Of a stretch of 64,000 bases of DNA, positions 17,839-26,737 are shown piece by piece. The first letter of the stretch is position 1. Each line of letters begins with the position of its first letter. Under the pieces are notes generated by a model, which saw only the letters and a list, made by a program, of their open reading frames with translations, had not been told where the DNA came from and searched no databases. This stretch comes from Jatrophihabitans telluris (GTDB taxonomy: Bacteria; Actinomycetota; Actinomycetes; Mycobacteriales; Jatrophihabitantaceae). The stretch is taken from the NCBI RefSeq assembly GCF_023516435.1, contig NZ_CP097332.1:434001-498000 (forward strand). Direction: 5' to 3'. Made by a program: the position numbers and the translations under genes.

Positions 17839-20800
17839 TCAGGGACGGACGCCGGGAAGCATTTCCTTAATCACAAGTCGAATGTGCTCCCGTTCGGCAA
17901 TGGAGAGCCCGTACTTCTCGTTAAGTTGCTCGTCGATGCCTTCCACGGGTGCGTCCCAATCGATGTCAGACTCGGGAGATAGATCTTGCATAGGTACGAG
18001 AGCGAATGTCTTGCGCGTACCATTTTGGTTCGCCTTCGCGAAACTGACAAGGAATCGCAGGAATCGCGTGTGCATATATTTCTCAAGATTCCGACACGAC
18101 TCCTCGGCAAGATCAAGATCGGCACCGACCACCAGATAGGTCTCCGTAGAAATCGTACCTGGCCCTGCAGTAAGCGTGTTCATGTTGTCGTCGGGCCGAC
18201 TCGTCCCGATATTGTTCGCGAATGGCGTGAGAACCTTCCAGCGATCTATCCACTGAGCATGTTTGCCGACAGAGGCTCGCTCGACGAACCCGGTCTTGCC
18301 CTTGCTCGCGTAGATCTTTATGGGCTGGTGCAACCCTGCAGCGTCGGCTCGAAAATCTTGGCTGTCGGCAAAAGTTGTCAAAAAGCCGTAAGGATTCCTT
18401 GAGGAGACGAAATGCGACAGCATCAGCTCCGAGTCGTCGTTTGAAACGATGTGACCATCGGCAAGAAGTCGGTCAATCAGCAGCGCAGCAACGTTGTCGG
18501 CGATGAAGTATTCGAGACTGCCCACCTGGGCCTTTCGGCGGCCTTGCGAGATCACGACGCCATCTTGAGTGGTGGTCGCCATCACGCCATCGGTGCGGTT
18601 GTCGTAGTTACGGTCCAGCAGAAAGTAGTTCACGCCGCCGCGTAACTCGACCTGGGGAAACACTTCCTGGGCCGTCGAAAAGTGATGAACGGACGCCAGG
18701 TTCTCGTTGTGGAGCATTCCTCGCCGAAAATTGTCCAACCTCTTCCCGCCAGTGAACCAGACCGACGGTGTGACCATTGAAATGAATTCGGGAGACAGGT
18801 CCATGGCTAGGCTGACGAACTGGTGGTATAGGGGTTTGGCGCTCCCCTTTCCGCCGTCGTTGTCCGCCTCCTGATAGGGTGGATTTCCAACGACGGCTCC
18901 GAACTTCATTTCTTCACTTCCCTTTGTTTGCCCGGAATCTAGGTCGAGCGCATCGAACGGCACTCCTACCCTGCACAATCGGGATGACAGATCTTCCGCA
19001 CCCAGCCGAAGGTACGCGTCAATCAGGACATATGCACTAAACCGGCCCGCGATGTTGCTCGCGTCGAGGCCGAGAATGTCGTAGAAGAGCCGTGTGAATT
19101 CATATGCAATCGTCGAAGTGGGAACAGAGTAGATCAGCTCTCTCAGTGCACCTGGCTCGACGCCGAGTTCGCCTACGAGCCGTTCGTATAGTGCCAGAGC
19201 GAACTCGCCAGACTTACTCGCGAGGTCGAGGAGGGGCTCGCCGCGATTAATGGCGGCCACTAGTGCGTCGCCAGGAATCTGGGCAACCATGTCCCGACAC
19301 AACCACTGAGGGGTGCGCACCTCAGAGTCTGAAATACGGTTGAACTTGTTGAGCGCGCGCGTGGCCCGTTCTAGGGGCTCAAGCGTCTCATCGCGAACCA
19401 GTTGCGAGACATTCTGAATCTTGTAGTCAAGGCTGTTGAGTTTGAACGGGTCCAGTGCGCCCAATAGCGCACGCAGGATGTCCGAGTCGAGTGCCAGATG
19501 TCGGGCGATCCTAGCGCAGACGTCGTCGTCGCCGATTGCATCCACGACGTCACTCAGAGACCGAACATGTGTAGGCGCCAGCATGGCGAAGAAGAGAATT
19601 CGCTGGTAATACATTTGGAGCTTCCTGGCGAGAATCTTGGAAAGGTCGCCGCTTCGGTCGTAGTTGGTGCCCTTGTCGCGCGAGTCGTTGCCACTATTCG
19701 AGTTGGCATCGGGCTCTTCCAGCTGGGGCACCTCGATGTCGTCATCGTCCCCTTCAACCGCCTCGAGAGTCAGACCCGCTTTCGAGCCAATCTCCGACTG
19801 GGCCTCGATGACTCGCCGGATCTCTTGGTTGGTGAGCACGGTTAGATCGATCGGTATGTCTCGCGCCTCGTCCGCGATGCTCCGCTGGCTGTTGTACTCG
19901 CTCACCGCTTCGAGTATGTTCGCGGCCTCGACTCGATGGATCCTTCCGAGGTTCATCGTGATGATCGGCGAGATTCTCAATTCCTGTTCGATGCGCTTCG
20001 CAAGGGTCGCGTTGCCGTTGACTTCGGAATTGACGCTGTAAATCAGCGACTTCTGTTCCTGCATGCGGAACAACCGATCCGGGTCAAAGTCCACTAGCAG
20101 CGTTTGAGGCTTGAGATTCTCGCGTATTGGGCTGGCGTTCGCTGCTTCATCGTTGGGAAGGAGGGTGCGGACATACTGATTTTGAAGGCGAAAGACCGCC
20201 TGGTCGTACTCTTGGGGCGAAGAGGTGTCCTTGAGATACAGCATTGTGTCCCACTGCTCCACCGTGCTTCCAGTGAGCATGCGGTTCACCGTGAGAGTTA
20301 GGGTCTTACGTCCATCGGCTTCTGCTGCTCGGATCGCTTGTTTCACCTCCTCGGGTCTCCTGTAGCGCTTGGCTCCTTCAACGCCCGAGATGTTGATCAC
20401 TTCGTAGTCGCCGAGATTCCGGAAATCGGAACGATTCATCGCAATCAGCTGTTCCATCGCGTCGCATGAAGCGCAGTAGGGAAGGACCATAACGATGTGA
20501 CGACACATCATGCCATCTTTGATGCGGTCGTAGTCTAGGAAGCTCAGAAGGCTCTCGTCCTGCTGCGAACCGTCGACGGCCTTGAGTAGTTCGAGTACTT
20601 CCGGTTGGTGCTTGAACTGCTTGTGTAGGCCGTGCTGGTCTTGCTTGATGGACGCCGGCTCTAGCAGAGCAGAGAGTGCGAAAGGGGAACCTGCTATGCG
20701 TAATTGCTCCATCTTCACCCGTGCGGACCTGCTGGGTTTGAAGGCAAATCGGATCATTTGTGGGAAGCCGAAGTACGGGTTCTCCCATTCGTCGCCCGGC

Positions 20801-21960
20801 TCGTCCTGTTCCTGATTGCGACGATCCCACTGCTCTTGATCGCGAACAATGTCGGAGAACTGGACGAAGGAGATAACGTCTTCTTTGGAGAATTCACTGC
20901 CCATAAGTATCCGGTAGGGCGTTCCGGAAAGATGGAGCCGAACTCTGGCTTTAAGAACTTTGAGCTGCTCCTCGGCGTCGGCTGCGTCCACCAGGTCGTC
21001 TTCGCCCCTGGTAAGCGCGTTGCGGTCATCAGTGGGCTGCCCCGCGTTCCTTAGGACGCGACCGTATTCCCCTGCTCTTGCCCCGAAGTGCGTTTCGTCA
21101 ATGATCAGGAGATCGAGCTCGTTCTCGAAGAGCCTCTCGTGTTTACCCTTGATTTTGGACCCTTGGAGGTCTTGCAGGGTTAGGAATAGGACTACGCCCC
21201 GGCCCGGACCTACCGCAGTCCGGACTGCGTTGGGGTCGCCGTTGAGGTCCTCTGAGTCAAGGAAGGTGTAGCCGGCGAAGTTTCCGGCCGTCTCGACTGT
21301 CTTCTTCCATTCGGTCTTCACGTCGGCCTTGGCGGAGACGACGAGAACTACCTGCGCAGCGATCGCCTCTGCGCAGCACAGGGAGGTGAAAGACTTCCCG
21401 AACCGCATCACGGCATACATCAGCAAGTTGGTTCTGCCCGCGTGTATTGCCTCTGTGAAGCGGTCGACGGCGGCTTGCTGGTTCGGGCGGAGGGTCCACG
21501 CAGGTCCCCGAACGTACTGATATTCGACTGGTAATCGTCTAGTCGCGTCGTAGTAGTCGTAGCGGCCCGTGTTGCCTTCGTGGTTGCTACGGATATCCGC
21601 AATGGCACATTCGACGTCATTTGCTGATGTGTCACCGAAGAACTCCCGACTGTAATAGATCCCACCACCCAGGACATCGCTTGCCAGTCGTGTCTTGCCG
21701 AGATCGGCCTCTAAGTAGCGGTGGACAGCAAAGTCCCGGAAATATACGTCATCCGCGACGGTGGCCGGCTCTTCATGCATCTTGATGAGGTCAGGGAAAT
21801 AGCGCTGCCATTCGCGCAACCGAGTTGCAACAGGCCTAAAGGTGTCGCCCACCTTCAGGTAGTTCGGGACGGTGTTTGTCGAGAATGCGTAGATGTGTGG
21901 CTGTACTCGTCCGACGATGATTTCATCAAGGATTGTGTAGTCGACCTCGGGGAGTCTCAC
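17839..21960 (-). CDS. Single-chain restriction-modification-like protein: GIY-YIG-like N-terminus, SF2 helicase, N6-adenine methyltransferase
   Basis: 1373 residues. The N-terminal ~60 residues (PHIYAFSTNTVPNYLKVGDTFRPVATRLREW) fit the T5orf172/GIY-YIG nuclease pattern. A superfamily 2 motor follows: RPNQQAAVDRF, Walker A variant MRFGKSFT near residue 185, DETHF at about 288, LHLSGTPYR near 345, and a C-terminal helicase lobe to about 600. The methyltransferase begins with TPQWLCRDMV (motif X), LLDLASKSGEFAL (motif I, near 905) and VVGNPPY (motif IV, 1026-1029), with a target-recognition-like region after it. Nuclease, translocase and methylase in one chain recall type ISP/IIG enzymes. It overlaps the upstream partner gene by 4 nt (ATGA). 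AT-richer codon use than the host suggests acquisition. Confidence 0.82.
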   Translation of the reverse strand: MRLPEVDYTILDEIIVGRVQPHIYAFSTNTVPNYLKVGDTFRPVATRLREWQRYFPDLIKMHEEPATVADDVYFRDFAVHRYLEADLGKTRLASDVLGGGIYYSREFFGDTSANDVECAIADIRSNHEGNTGRYDYYDATRRLPVEYQYVRGPAWTLRPNQQAAVDRFTEAIHAGRTNLLMYAVMRFGKSFTSLCCAEAIAAQVVLVVSAKADVKTEWKKTVETAGNFAGYTFLDSEDLNGDPNAVRTAVGPGRGVVLFLTLQDLQGSKIKGKHERLFENELDLLIIDETHFGARAGEYGRVLRNAGQPTDDRNALTRGEDDLVDAADAEEQLKVLKARVRLHLSGTPYRILMGSEFSKEDVISFVQFSDIVRDQEQWDRRNQEQDEPGDEWENPYFGFPQMIRFAFKPSRSARVKMEQLRIAGSPFALSALLEPASIKQDQHGLHKQFKHQPEVLELLKAVDGSQQDESLLSFLDYDRIKDGMMCRHIVMVLPYCASCDAMEQLIAMNRSDFRNLGDYEVINISGVEGAKRYRRPEEVKQAIRAAEADGRKTLTLTVNRMLTGSTVEQWDTMLYLKDTSSPQEYDQAVFRLQNQYVRTLLPNDEAANASPIRENLKPQTLLVDFDPDRLFRMQEQKSLIYSVNSEVNGNATLAKRIEQELRISPIITMNLGRIHRVEAANILEAVSEYNSQRSIADEARDIPIDLTVLTNQEIRRVIEAQSEIGSKAGLTLEAVEGDDDDIEVPQLEEPDANSNSGNDSRDKGTNYDRSGDLSKILARKLQMYYQRILFFAMLAPTHVRSLSDVVDAIGDDDVCARIARHLALDSDILRALLGALDPFKLNSLDYKIQNVSQLVRDETLEPLERATRALNKFNRISDSEVRTPQWLCRDMVAQIPGDALVAAINRGEPLLDLASKSGEFALALYERLVGELGVEPGALRELIYSVPTSTIAYEFTRLFYDILGLDASNIAGRFSAYVLIDAYLRLGAEDLSSRLCRVGVPFDALDLDSGQTKGSEEMKFGAVVGNPPYQEADNDGGKGSAKPLYHQFVSLAMDLSPEFISMVTPSVWFTGGKRLDNFRRGMLHNENLASVHHFSTAQEVFPQVELRGGVNYFLLDRNYDNRTDGVMATTTQDGVVISQGRRKAQVGSLEYFIADNVAALLIDRLLADGHIVSNDDSELMLSHFVSSRNPYGFLTTFADSQDFRADAAGLHQPIKIYASKGKTGFVERASVGKHAQWIDRWKVLTPFANNIGTSRPDDNMNTLTAGPGTISTETYLVVGADLDLAEESCRNLEKYMHTRFLRFLVSFAKANQNGTRKTFALVPMQDLSPESDIDWDAPVEGIDEQLNEKYGLSIAEREHIRLVIKEMLPGVRP

Positions 21961-23012
21961 CGTGCTCCCCGTTCCTTCAGTAAAGAGCGGAACTCGATGG
22001 TCTCGTTCGCGCGCCAGTCTCGGATTCGACAGGGAGAATTGTCAGCCTCGTGTAGGTCAAACAACGTCATCTCACTCATGCCTGATCCAGCGGCCTTGAA
22101 TGGGATCCTTCCCGTCAGGGCATCCATCTGCCAAATGTTCCAGGCGATGACTTCAGCGATGTTGGTCAATTCGTCTGTGGTGGGTTGCCGAGCTAGGGCA
22201 TGCCGAGCGTAGTCAACGTAGCTTGTGAGCAGGTTCTCTCGGGCCAAAAGGAGGCTGTCTCCGTGGAACTCAAATCCGTACACACTTTGGAACGCGCGTA
22301 GGGCCCAATGCAACCACTCGGCTTCATTCTGGGAGCGTTCTGTGACAACACGCACCTTGCGATCCAGGAGTCCGATCCTGCGCTCGAGCGCAATGGGAAC
22401 TCCTGTTGTAGCGTCGTACCTGCTTGCTAGGTATGGTGCCTCACCACAGGCCGATTCGAGCCGTGGCTCGTCGACATAGCATTGCCAGGTTCGGCTTCCC
22501 GTGGTTTCGAATTCGATCAGACCGCTTGCCGCCCGCCAAACGCGACCGGTCGTCGTGTTGAACACTCCAGTTCGACCGAACCACGCTTCGTCAACCAGGT
22601 TGTTCTGTTCGTTGCAGAGCCATGACGGCGTGAAGACTTCGGCCTTGTTCTTCGCTCGGTCACCTTGCCGCGCCTTGGACTTCGCCACGCGAGGACAGAT
22701 GAGTCCCGCGTGCGGCCCGGTGATGGAGGCAACGGTGATCGCCTGATCCGCGTTGAACGCGCTCCCCAAGTGGGCGTAGTCCTGAGTCGCCCAGATGATG
22801 TTGCTCCCGGTGGCCATGTCCGCGAGGAGGAGCTCCAACACCCCAGGCGCAGAGTCGGCCAGCGACGCCTCGTCTACATCGACGCGGTTGGGGCCGCGTA
22901 CCGCGATGACTGGACGTTGCGAGGGCATTGCCGAAGGTGAGGAGTCCGCGTCGTCCTCGATCCCGTCTTCGTACGCTGCGTTCGCACTCGCTGCGACGTA
23001 GACCCTAGACAT
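21957..23012 (-). CDS. Partner protein of the R-M-like enzyme (methyltransferase motif X-like region)
   Basis: 351 residues from ATG 23012, which has AGGG 8 nt upstream; an in-frame ATG at 23042 would add 10 residues. Residues about 120-145 read KAEVFTPSWLCNEQNNLVDEAWFG, similar to the xEVFTPxWL motif at the front of N6-adenine methyltransferases, but no motif I or NPPY is visible, so it is not a complete methylase. The rest (EWLHWALRAFQSVYGFEFHGDSLLLARENLL, WNIWQMDALTGRIPF) resembles proteins filed as restriction endonuclease subunit M. Its stop overlaps the start of the 1373-residue gene, implying equimolar translation and a two-subunit complex. Exact role unknown. Confidence 0.75.
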   Translation of the reverse strand: MSRVYVAASANAAYEDGIEDDADSSPSAMPSQRPVIAVRGPNRVDVDEASLADSAPGVLELLLADMATGSNIIWATQDYAHLGSAFNADQAITVASITGPHAGLICPRVAKSKARQGDRAKNKAEVFTPSWLCNEQNNLVDEAWFGRTGVFNTTTGRVWRAASGLIEFETTGSRTWQCYVDEPRLESACGEAPYLASRYDATTGVPIALERRIGLLDRKVRVVTERSQNEAEWLHWALRAFQSVYGFEFHGDSLLLARENLLTSYVDYARHALARQPTTDELTNIAEVIAWNIWQMDALTGRIPFKAAGSGMSEMTLFDLHEADNSPCRIRDWRANETIEFRSLLKERGAR

Positions 23013-23042
23013 GGGACTGACCCTACCCACGTCGGCCGACAT

Positions 23043-23562
23043 TCACTGAGCACTGTCGGACACGGCGCGGCTCCTGCCCCGGCGTTGAGCGATCTCACTC
23101 GCCATGTCCAAACTGGACGCGGGCTGAACGTGTGTTCTGGCGCGGAGGGCTCTCGGCAACGGGATTGCCTCGCTCTTGCCGATCTTTGGGTGGAACTGTC
23201 TCACTGTTCCATGATGTCGCCGTGTGGCTGTCTAGAGGGGTGCGCCATAATGGATTGGTATGGCCACGCCCTCTCCTGCCGCGTGCGAGGCGCCCGGCGA
23301 ACACGTCATCCATTAGCCCGGTCGATGCGCCCAAGTGGTTGACAGTCCACGATTGCGGACCAAGGCGCTTTCGCGAGATGCATGGAGGCGATTCGGCAGA
23401 AAGACCAGCGCCACCACTGCAAGAACCAAGGTTCTTGTAGACACCGGTGAGAGGACCGACCTCGATCTCGGGGCCTGGTCTCCTTGCGAACCTCGCGACG
23501 CAGGCCGTTCTCGATGGTCTCGTCCAATTCGAGGACGCCGCCGTAGTGAAGGGGTGACAGTC
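23043..23562. other. Non-coding region upstream of the excisionase
   Basis: 520 bp between divergent genes. It probably holds promoters for the R-M-like operon and for the excisionase-integrase pair. It contains a palindrome at 23420-23437 with 8-bp arms. No open frame here has a credible start or composition. Confidence 0.5.
23420..23437. promoter_or_regulatory. Palindrome CAAGAACC-AA-GGTTCTTG, possible operator or Xis/Int site
   Basis: Perfect 8-bp inverted arms with a 2-nt centre, 126 bp upstream of the excisionase start. Dimeric-repressor geometry; no direct evidence for the ligand protein. Confidence 0.35.
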
Positions 23563-23766
23563 ATGGAGACAATCGAACTGCCCGAGAACCGGCTCTGGAC
23601 GGTCGAGGAGGTCGCGTACTACCTCGGCGTTCCCGTGCAGACCGTGTACTCCTGGCGGGGCCAGGGTCGCGGTCCGTGTGGGCGACGGGTTGGCAAGCGG
23701 CTGCGGTTCCGGCCCGAGGACGTGCGGAAGTGGGTGTCGTCGCTCTCCACGGAGGTTGCGTCGTGA
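23563..23766 (+). CDS. Excisionase-like helix-turn-helix protein (AlpA/MerR-type HTH_17)
   Basis: 67 residues. ATG 23563 has AAGGGG about 8 nt upstream. The sequence is a compact winged HTH: LWTVEEVAYYLGVPVQTVYSWR, then RRVGKRLRFRPEDVRKWV, which is the standard excisionase/DNA-binding family pattern (recognition helix followed by a wing with RFRPEDV). Its TGA overlaps the GTG of the integrase (GTGA), so the two were translationally coupled. In intact elements such a protein controls directionality of excision; here it is an orphan because the integrase is broken. Confidence 0.85.
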   Translation: METIELPENRLWTVEEVAYYLGVPVQTVYSWRGQGRGPCGRRVGKRLRFRPEDVRKWVSSLSTEVAS

Positions 23767-24944
23767 GACCCCTGGGATTCGGTGAGACCGGAGACGTGAC
23801 GTATGCGATGAAGAACGGCCGCGCGATGGCGCTGCTCTACTACCGCGATTACACAGGCATCCGCCGGCGAGTCACCCGGACCGGTGACTCAAGGGCGGAG
23901 GCTCGGCGGGCAGTGATCAAGGCTGTCGAGCGGCAGCTGGCTGGCGGCAGGGATTCGGCGTTCACCCCGAGGAGCACCCTCACCGAGGGAGCGCTGGGCT
24001 GGCTGCTCATGTTCGATTCACTGGTCGAGCGAGGGGTAAGTCGCCTTCGACGTTGGATCTCTACCGGGATGTGGTCGAGCACCACGTCATTCCCGGCGTC
24101 GGCACGCTTCGCTTGGGTGAGGTCACCACTTCGCGGATGGACCGGTTCCTTCAGGATGTGTTGCGGCGCAAGGGCTATGCCACAGCCAAAGTCACTATGA
24201 CGGTGCTCTCCGGCATCTGCGGGTGGCTGGTTCGACAGGACGGTCTGCTGGCAAATCCTGTCCGAAACGTGACGCCGATTGAGATCGATCGAGACAGAAC
24301 GGCTCGAGCGCTGACCCCGCGGGAGGTGCGTGACTGGCTGGCCATCCTCGACCAGAGCGACTATGCCAAGCGCAAGGATCTCCCCGAGCTGTCGCGCTTC
24401 ATCCTCGCGACCGGCCTGCGGCTCGGCGAGGCTCTTGGCGTTCGGTGGGCGACATCGACATGGCCCGAGGCGTGGTCAGTGTCGAGCGCACCATCCTTAG
24501 ACTCAAGGGCGGGGGCCTGAAGGAGTCCAGGCTGAAGTCGCGCACGTCGTACCGGGTACTCGTCCTACCGGGCTGGTGCGTGACGATGCTCAAGGCTCGA
24601 CGGATCCGTCTCGGGTGATCGACGGCCCGGTCTTCCCGGACGCACTGGGCGGCTACCGCGATCGCAACAACGTCGGCGCGGACTTCCGGGACGTTCGCAA
24701 GGGGACGGGGTTCGAGTGGGTCACGCCGCACACTTTCCGCAAGACGGTTGCCACGCTGCTCGACGAGTGCGCTGCGTCGGCCCGGATGATCGCTGACCAG
24801 CTCGGGCACTCCCGTGTGTCGATGACACAGGACGTCAATCTCGGCCGGCGTGCCGTCCACTCGGCTGTGGCCGAAGCGCTAAGCACCTTCGACCCGGACC
24901 AGCCCCTCCCACCCGACCAGGCGGGTGGGGGAGGCCAGCCGTGA
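23763..24944 (+). pseudogene. Degenerate tyrosine recombinase (integrase) with multiple frameshifts
   Basis: Three frames must be joined to recover the protein. The arm-binding start (DVTYAMKNGRAMALLYYRDYTGIRRRV) runs to about 24035, shifts into a frame carrying the core-binding domain (LYRDVVEHHVIPGVGTLRLGEV) and RLGEALGVRW, shifts again near 24450 by loss of one G in a GG(G) run to read GDIDMARGVVSVERTILRL, and shifts once more near 24610 to VIDGPVFPDALGG...HTFRKTVATLL...LGHSRVSMTQDVNLGR. The expected catalytic Tyr in TQDV(Y)xGR is Asn (AAT at 24837). Sits directly beside the tRNA-Lys 3' end, as expected for the element's own integrase. Confidence 0.88.
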
Positions 24945-25025
24945 CACGCCACATCGCTTCTGGGGTCTCTTCCGCACTCCGGAGATGGCCCCCAAATGCC
25001 TCCAGCAGGCCTTTGACCTGCAGGT

Positions 25026-25067
25026 TTGTGGGCCCCGTGGGGCTCGAACCCACAACCTACGGATTAA
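25026..25067. repeat. Right attachment-site copy within tRNA-Lys
   Basis: 42-bp direct partner of 16170-16211, overlapping the 3' half of the intact tRNA-Lys. The crossover presumably lies in the anticodon-to-T-arm segment. Confidence 0.85.
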
Positions 25068-25100
25068 AAGTCCGCAGCTCTACCATTGAGCTAGAGGCCC
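25029..25100 (-). tRNA. tRNA-Lys (anticodon TTT)
   Basis: 72 nt on the - strand. Acceptor GGGCCTC pairs with GGGGCCC (one G-U pair), D arm GCTC/GAGC around AATGGTA, anticodon arm with loop CTTTTAA giving anticodon TTT, T arm GTGGG-TTCGAGC-CCCAC, discriminator A. CCA is not encoded (CAA follows). It serves as the integration site of the adjacent island. Confidence 0.93.
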
Positions 25101-25547
25101 CTGCGTCACCACGAGCCCCGGAAACACTGGCCCGTGATGCTCACAGACTACGGTCGCTGCGCCCGGTCGGCCGCCCCGGTGCGCAGTCAGTCCGCACGAG
25201 CGCGAGTAGATGTGCCTCGCGCACGTCGATCAGTGTAAGCCGGACGATCTTGCGCATCGCGACCGCCAGGATCGGACCGGCCGGTGAAGCGATGCGCTGG
25301 CACCGCGGTGCGCGCCCTGTTGAGGGCAGCAATTCAGCCGGCGGTCACGGAATGTGGGTGGCTATCAAGGCGCCGATGCGTGGCGGACATGTCCGCATGC
25401 TCGTACTGGAAGCCCTCGGCCAGGCCGAACACCAGGTCACCGGCGAGCCCGATCACGATTGAGCGCACGCGTTGGGCTGCAGCGCCCGTCCTCGCCGGCT
25501 CCCGGCCGGGCTCCGATCAAGGAGCCCGGCCCCGTAATCGTGTGGCG
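25101..25547. other. Intergenic region between tRNA-Lys and the DUF305 gene
   Basis: About 447 bp. It should contain the tRNA-Lys promoter, and it ends with the terminator at 25504-25531. A - strand open stretch near 25340-25470 has amino-acid-like composition (LAGDLVFGLAEGFQYEHADM) and could be a gene fragment, but it has no start signal and I do not recognise it. Confidence 0.4.
25504..25531 (-). terminator. Hairpin terminator downstream of the DUF305 gene
   Basis: Perfect 11-bp arms GGCCGGGCTCC and GGAGCCCGGCC with a 6-nt loop, 16 bp beyond the stop codon of the - strand gene. Confidence 0.75.
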
Positions 25548-26186
25548 CTACAGCTTGCCGAGCATCGCCTTGAGCTGATCGATCTGAGCGCTCTGGCTCG
25601 TGATGATCGACTGGGCTAGCTGCTTTGCATCGCTGTTCTGTCCCTGAGCGAGTTCCGTCTTGGCCATGGTGACGGCACCCTCATGGTGCTGGATCATCAG
25701 CTGAACCCACATCCGATCGAAGGCCGCCCCGGCCGCCTTACCGAGTGAGGCCATGTCGGCGTCGCTCATCATGCCCTGACCGTGGTCCATCCCGGCCATC
25801 GACGATGAAGACATCGACGCCGACGGGACAGGTGCGCCCCAGCCCTTCAGCCACCCGGACATGCGGATGACTTCTGGGTCCTGCGCATCCTTGATTGTCT
25901 GCGCCATAGCCTTCACGTCGGCGTTCGTTGCTTGCTTCAGTGCCATGTCAGCCATCTCGATGGCTTGGCCGTGGTGCGGGATCATCTCGGTCGCAAAGCT
26001 CACGTCGGCCGCGTTGTGCGGTCCGCTCGCGGGTGCGGCCGCTGCCTGGGGCGCCGCCGTTGACATCGACATACCGCCCATCCCGATGGACGGGGACTGA
26101 GCAGCGGGCGTGGTGTTCGAGCCGCAAGCGGTCAGTACGAGGGCGCCCGCGGTCAGCGCGGCGGCGCCAAGAATACGAATCTGCAT
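25548..26186 (-). CDS. DUF305 lipoprotein, probable periplasmic/cell-surface metal (copper) binding protein
   Basis: 212 residues from ATG 26186, which has GAAAGG 7 nt upstream. Lipoprotein signal with lipobox LTAC followed by Gly-Ser. The mature part has a Met/Ser-rich linker (GMGGMSMSTA) and two DUF305 half-repeats with the family hallmark His pairs: EMIPHHGQAIEMADMAL and LMIQHHEGAVTMAKTEL, separated by GMDHGQGMMSDADM. Such Met/His patterns fit copper or silver binding. It neighbours a divergent metal-efflux-type operon with an ArsR regulator. Length is normal for actinobacterial members. Confidence 0.9.
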   Translation of the reverse strand: MQIRILGAAALTAGALVLTACGSNTTPAAQSPSIGMGGMSMSTAAPQAAAAPASGPHNAADVSFATEMIPHHGQAIEMADMALKQATNADVKAMAQTIKDAQDPEVIRMSGWLKGWGAPVPSASMSSSSMAGMDHGQGMMSDADMASLGKAAGAAFDRMWVQLMIQHHEGAVTMAKTELAQGQNSDAKQLAQSIITSQSAQIDQLKAMLGKL

Positions 26187-26250
26187 GTCGTGCCTTTCGG
26201 GTTGAATCAATGGACATAACGGAGAGCGCGCGCCATGAGCGCGCGCACCA

Positions 26251-26667
26251 TCACGTCCGACTGATGCACAACCCGATGAGCGACGGAGAAGGTGGAGCGC
26301 GACGTCCCACGGGGGATCCCGTCACGCGCACGAACCCGAACGCCGTCGTCACTGCCGCGCTCACGACGGCCAGGGCCAGGGTGTCGTGCGACAGCGCTGA
26401 ACGCAGGACTGTCACGCAGTTGCCGTGGTCCATCGAGCAGCCCGGCATCGGCACGCGCTGTGCCGCCGTCGTCGTCGTCGCCGTCGCCATGGTCGAGCCG
26501 GCGCCCATCGCCAGAGCTGTCATGTCGTGGACCGCCGTCATCCCAGCTCGATCAGTGACGGTCATCGTCGTGGGCGCACCGTGCATCGCGAACAACCCAA
26601 TGAGGACCCCGGCCGCAGCAATCGCTCGCCAGGCCCCGGCGGCGGCGGCAAAGCGGCGTCGGCTCAT
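26251..26667 (-). CDS. Small Met/His/Cys-rich membrane protein of the metal cluster
   Basis: 138 residues from ATG 26667 (a GTG lies one codon earlier); no strong Shine-Dalgarno is visible, so a leaderless or weakly initiated message is possible. An N-terminal hydrophobic segment (AWRAIAAAGVLIGLFAM), a central Met/Thr-rich stretch ending MPGCSMDHGNCVTVL with paired Cys and His, and a second hydrophobic segment (TLALAVVSAAVTTAFGFV) suggest a two-pass protein exposing a metal-binding loop. I cannot assign a family with certainty. It is divergent from the permease operon, and an operator-like TCCG-N10-CGGA site (26683-26700) lies just upstream. Confidence 0.6.
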   Translation of the reverse strand: MSRRRFAAAAGAWRAIAAAGVLIGLFAMHGAPTTMTVTDRAGMTAVHDMTALAMGAGSTMATATTTTAAQRVPMPGCSMDHGNCVTVLRSALSHDTLALAVVSAAVTTAFGFVRVTGSPVGRRAPPSPSLIGLCISRT

Positions 26668-26682
26668 CACCAGGCGATGATA

Positions 26683-26700
26683 TCCGCACAACCGTACGGA
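26683..26700. promoter_or_regulatory. Operator-like site TCCG-N10-CGGA (copy 1)
   Basis: TCCG at 26683, CGGA at 26697. The last three bases of the N10 (GTA) match copy 2. It sits 16 bp upstream of the small - strand membrane-protein gene. Probable ArsR-family binding site. Confidence 0.45.
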
Positions 26701-26737
26701 CTTGCAACTTCGCCCGCCGAGGAGTATCACTGAGGCA

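Larger units (their letters stand above)
16170..25067. mobile_element. Integrative element (about 8.9 kb) inserted at tRNA-Lys, probably immobile
   Basis: Bounded by the 42-bp direct repeats described at each end. The integrase lies at the tRNA end next to an excisionase-like gene, the standard arrangement of tRNA-integrating elements. Cargo is a NERD protein and a restriction-modification-like pair. Coding style inside (about 17.8-23 kb) is visibly more AT-rich than the flanks. The integrase carries at least three frameshifts and has lost its catalytic Tyr, so the element is probably fixed. No replication or conjugation gene was seen. Confidence 0.8.
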
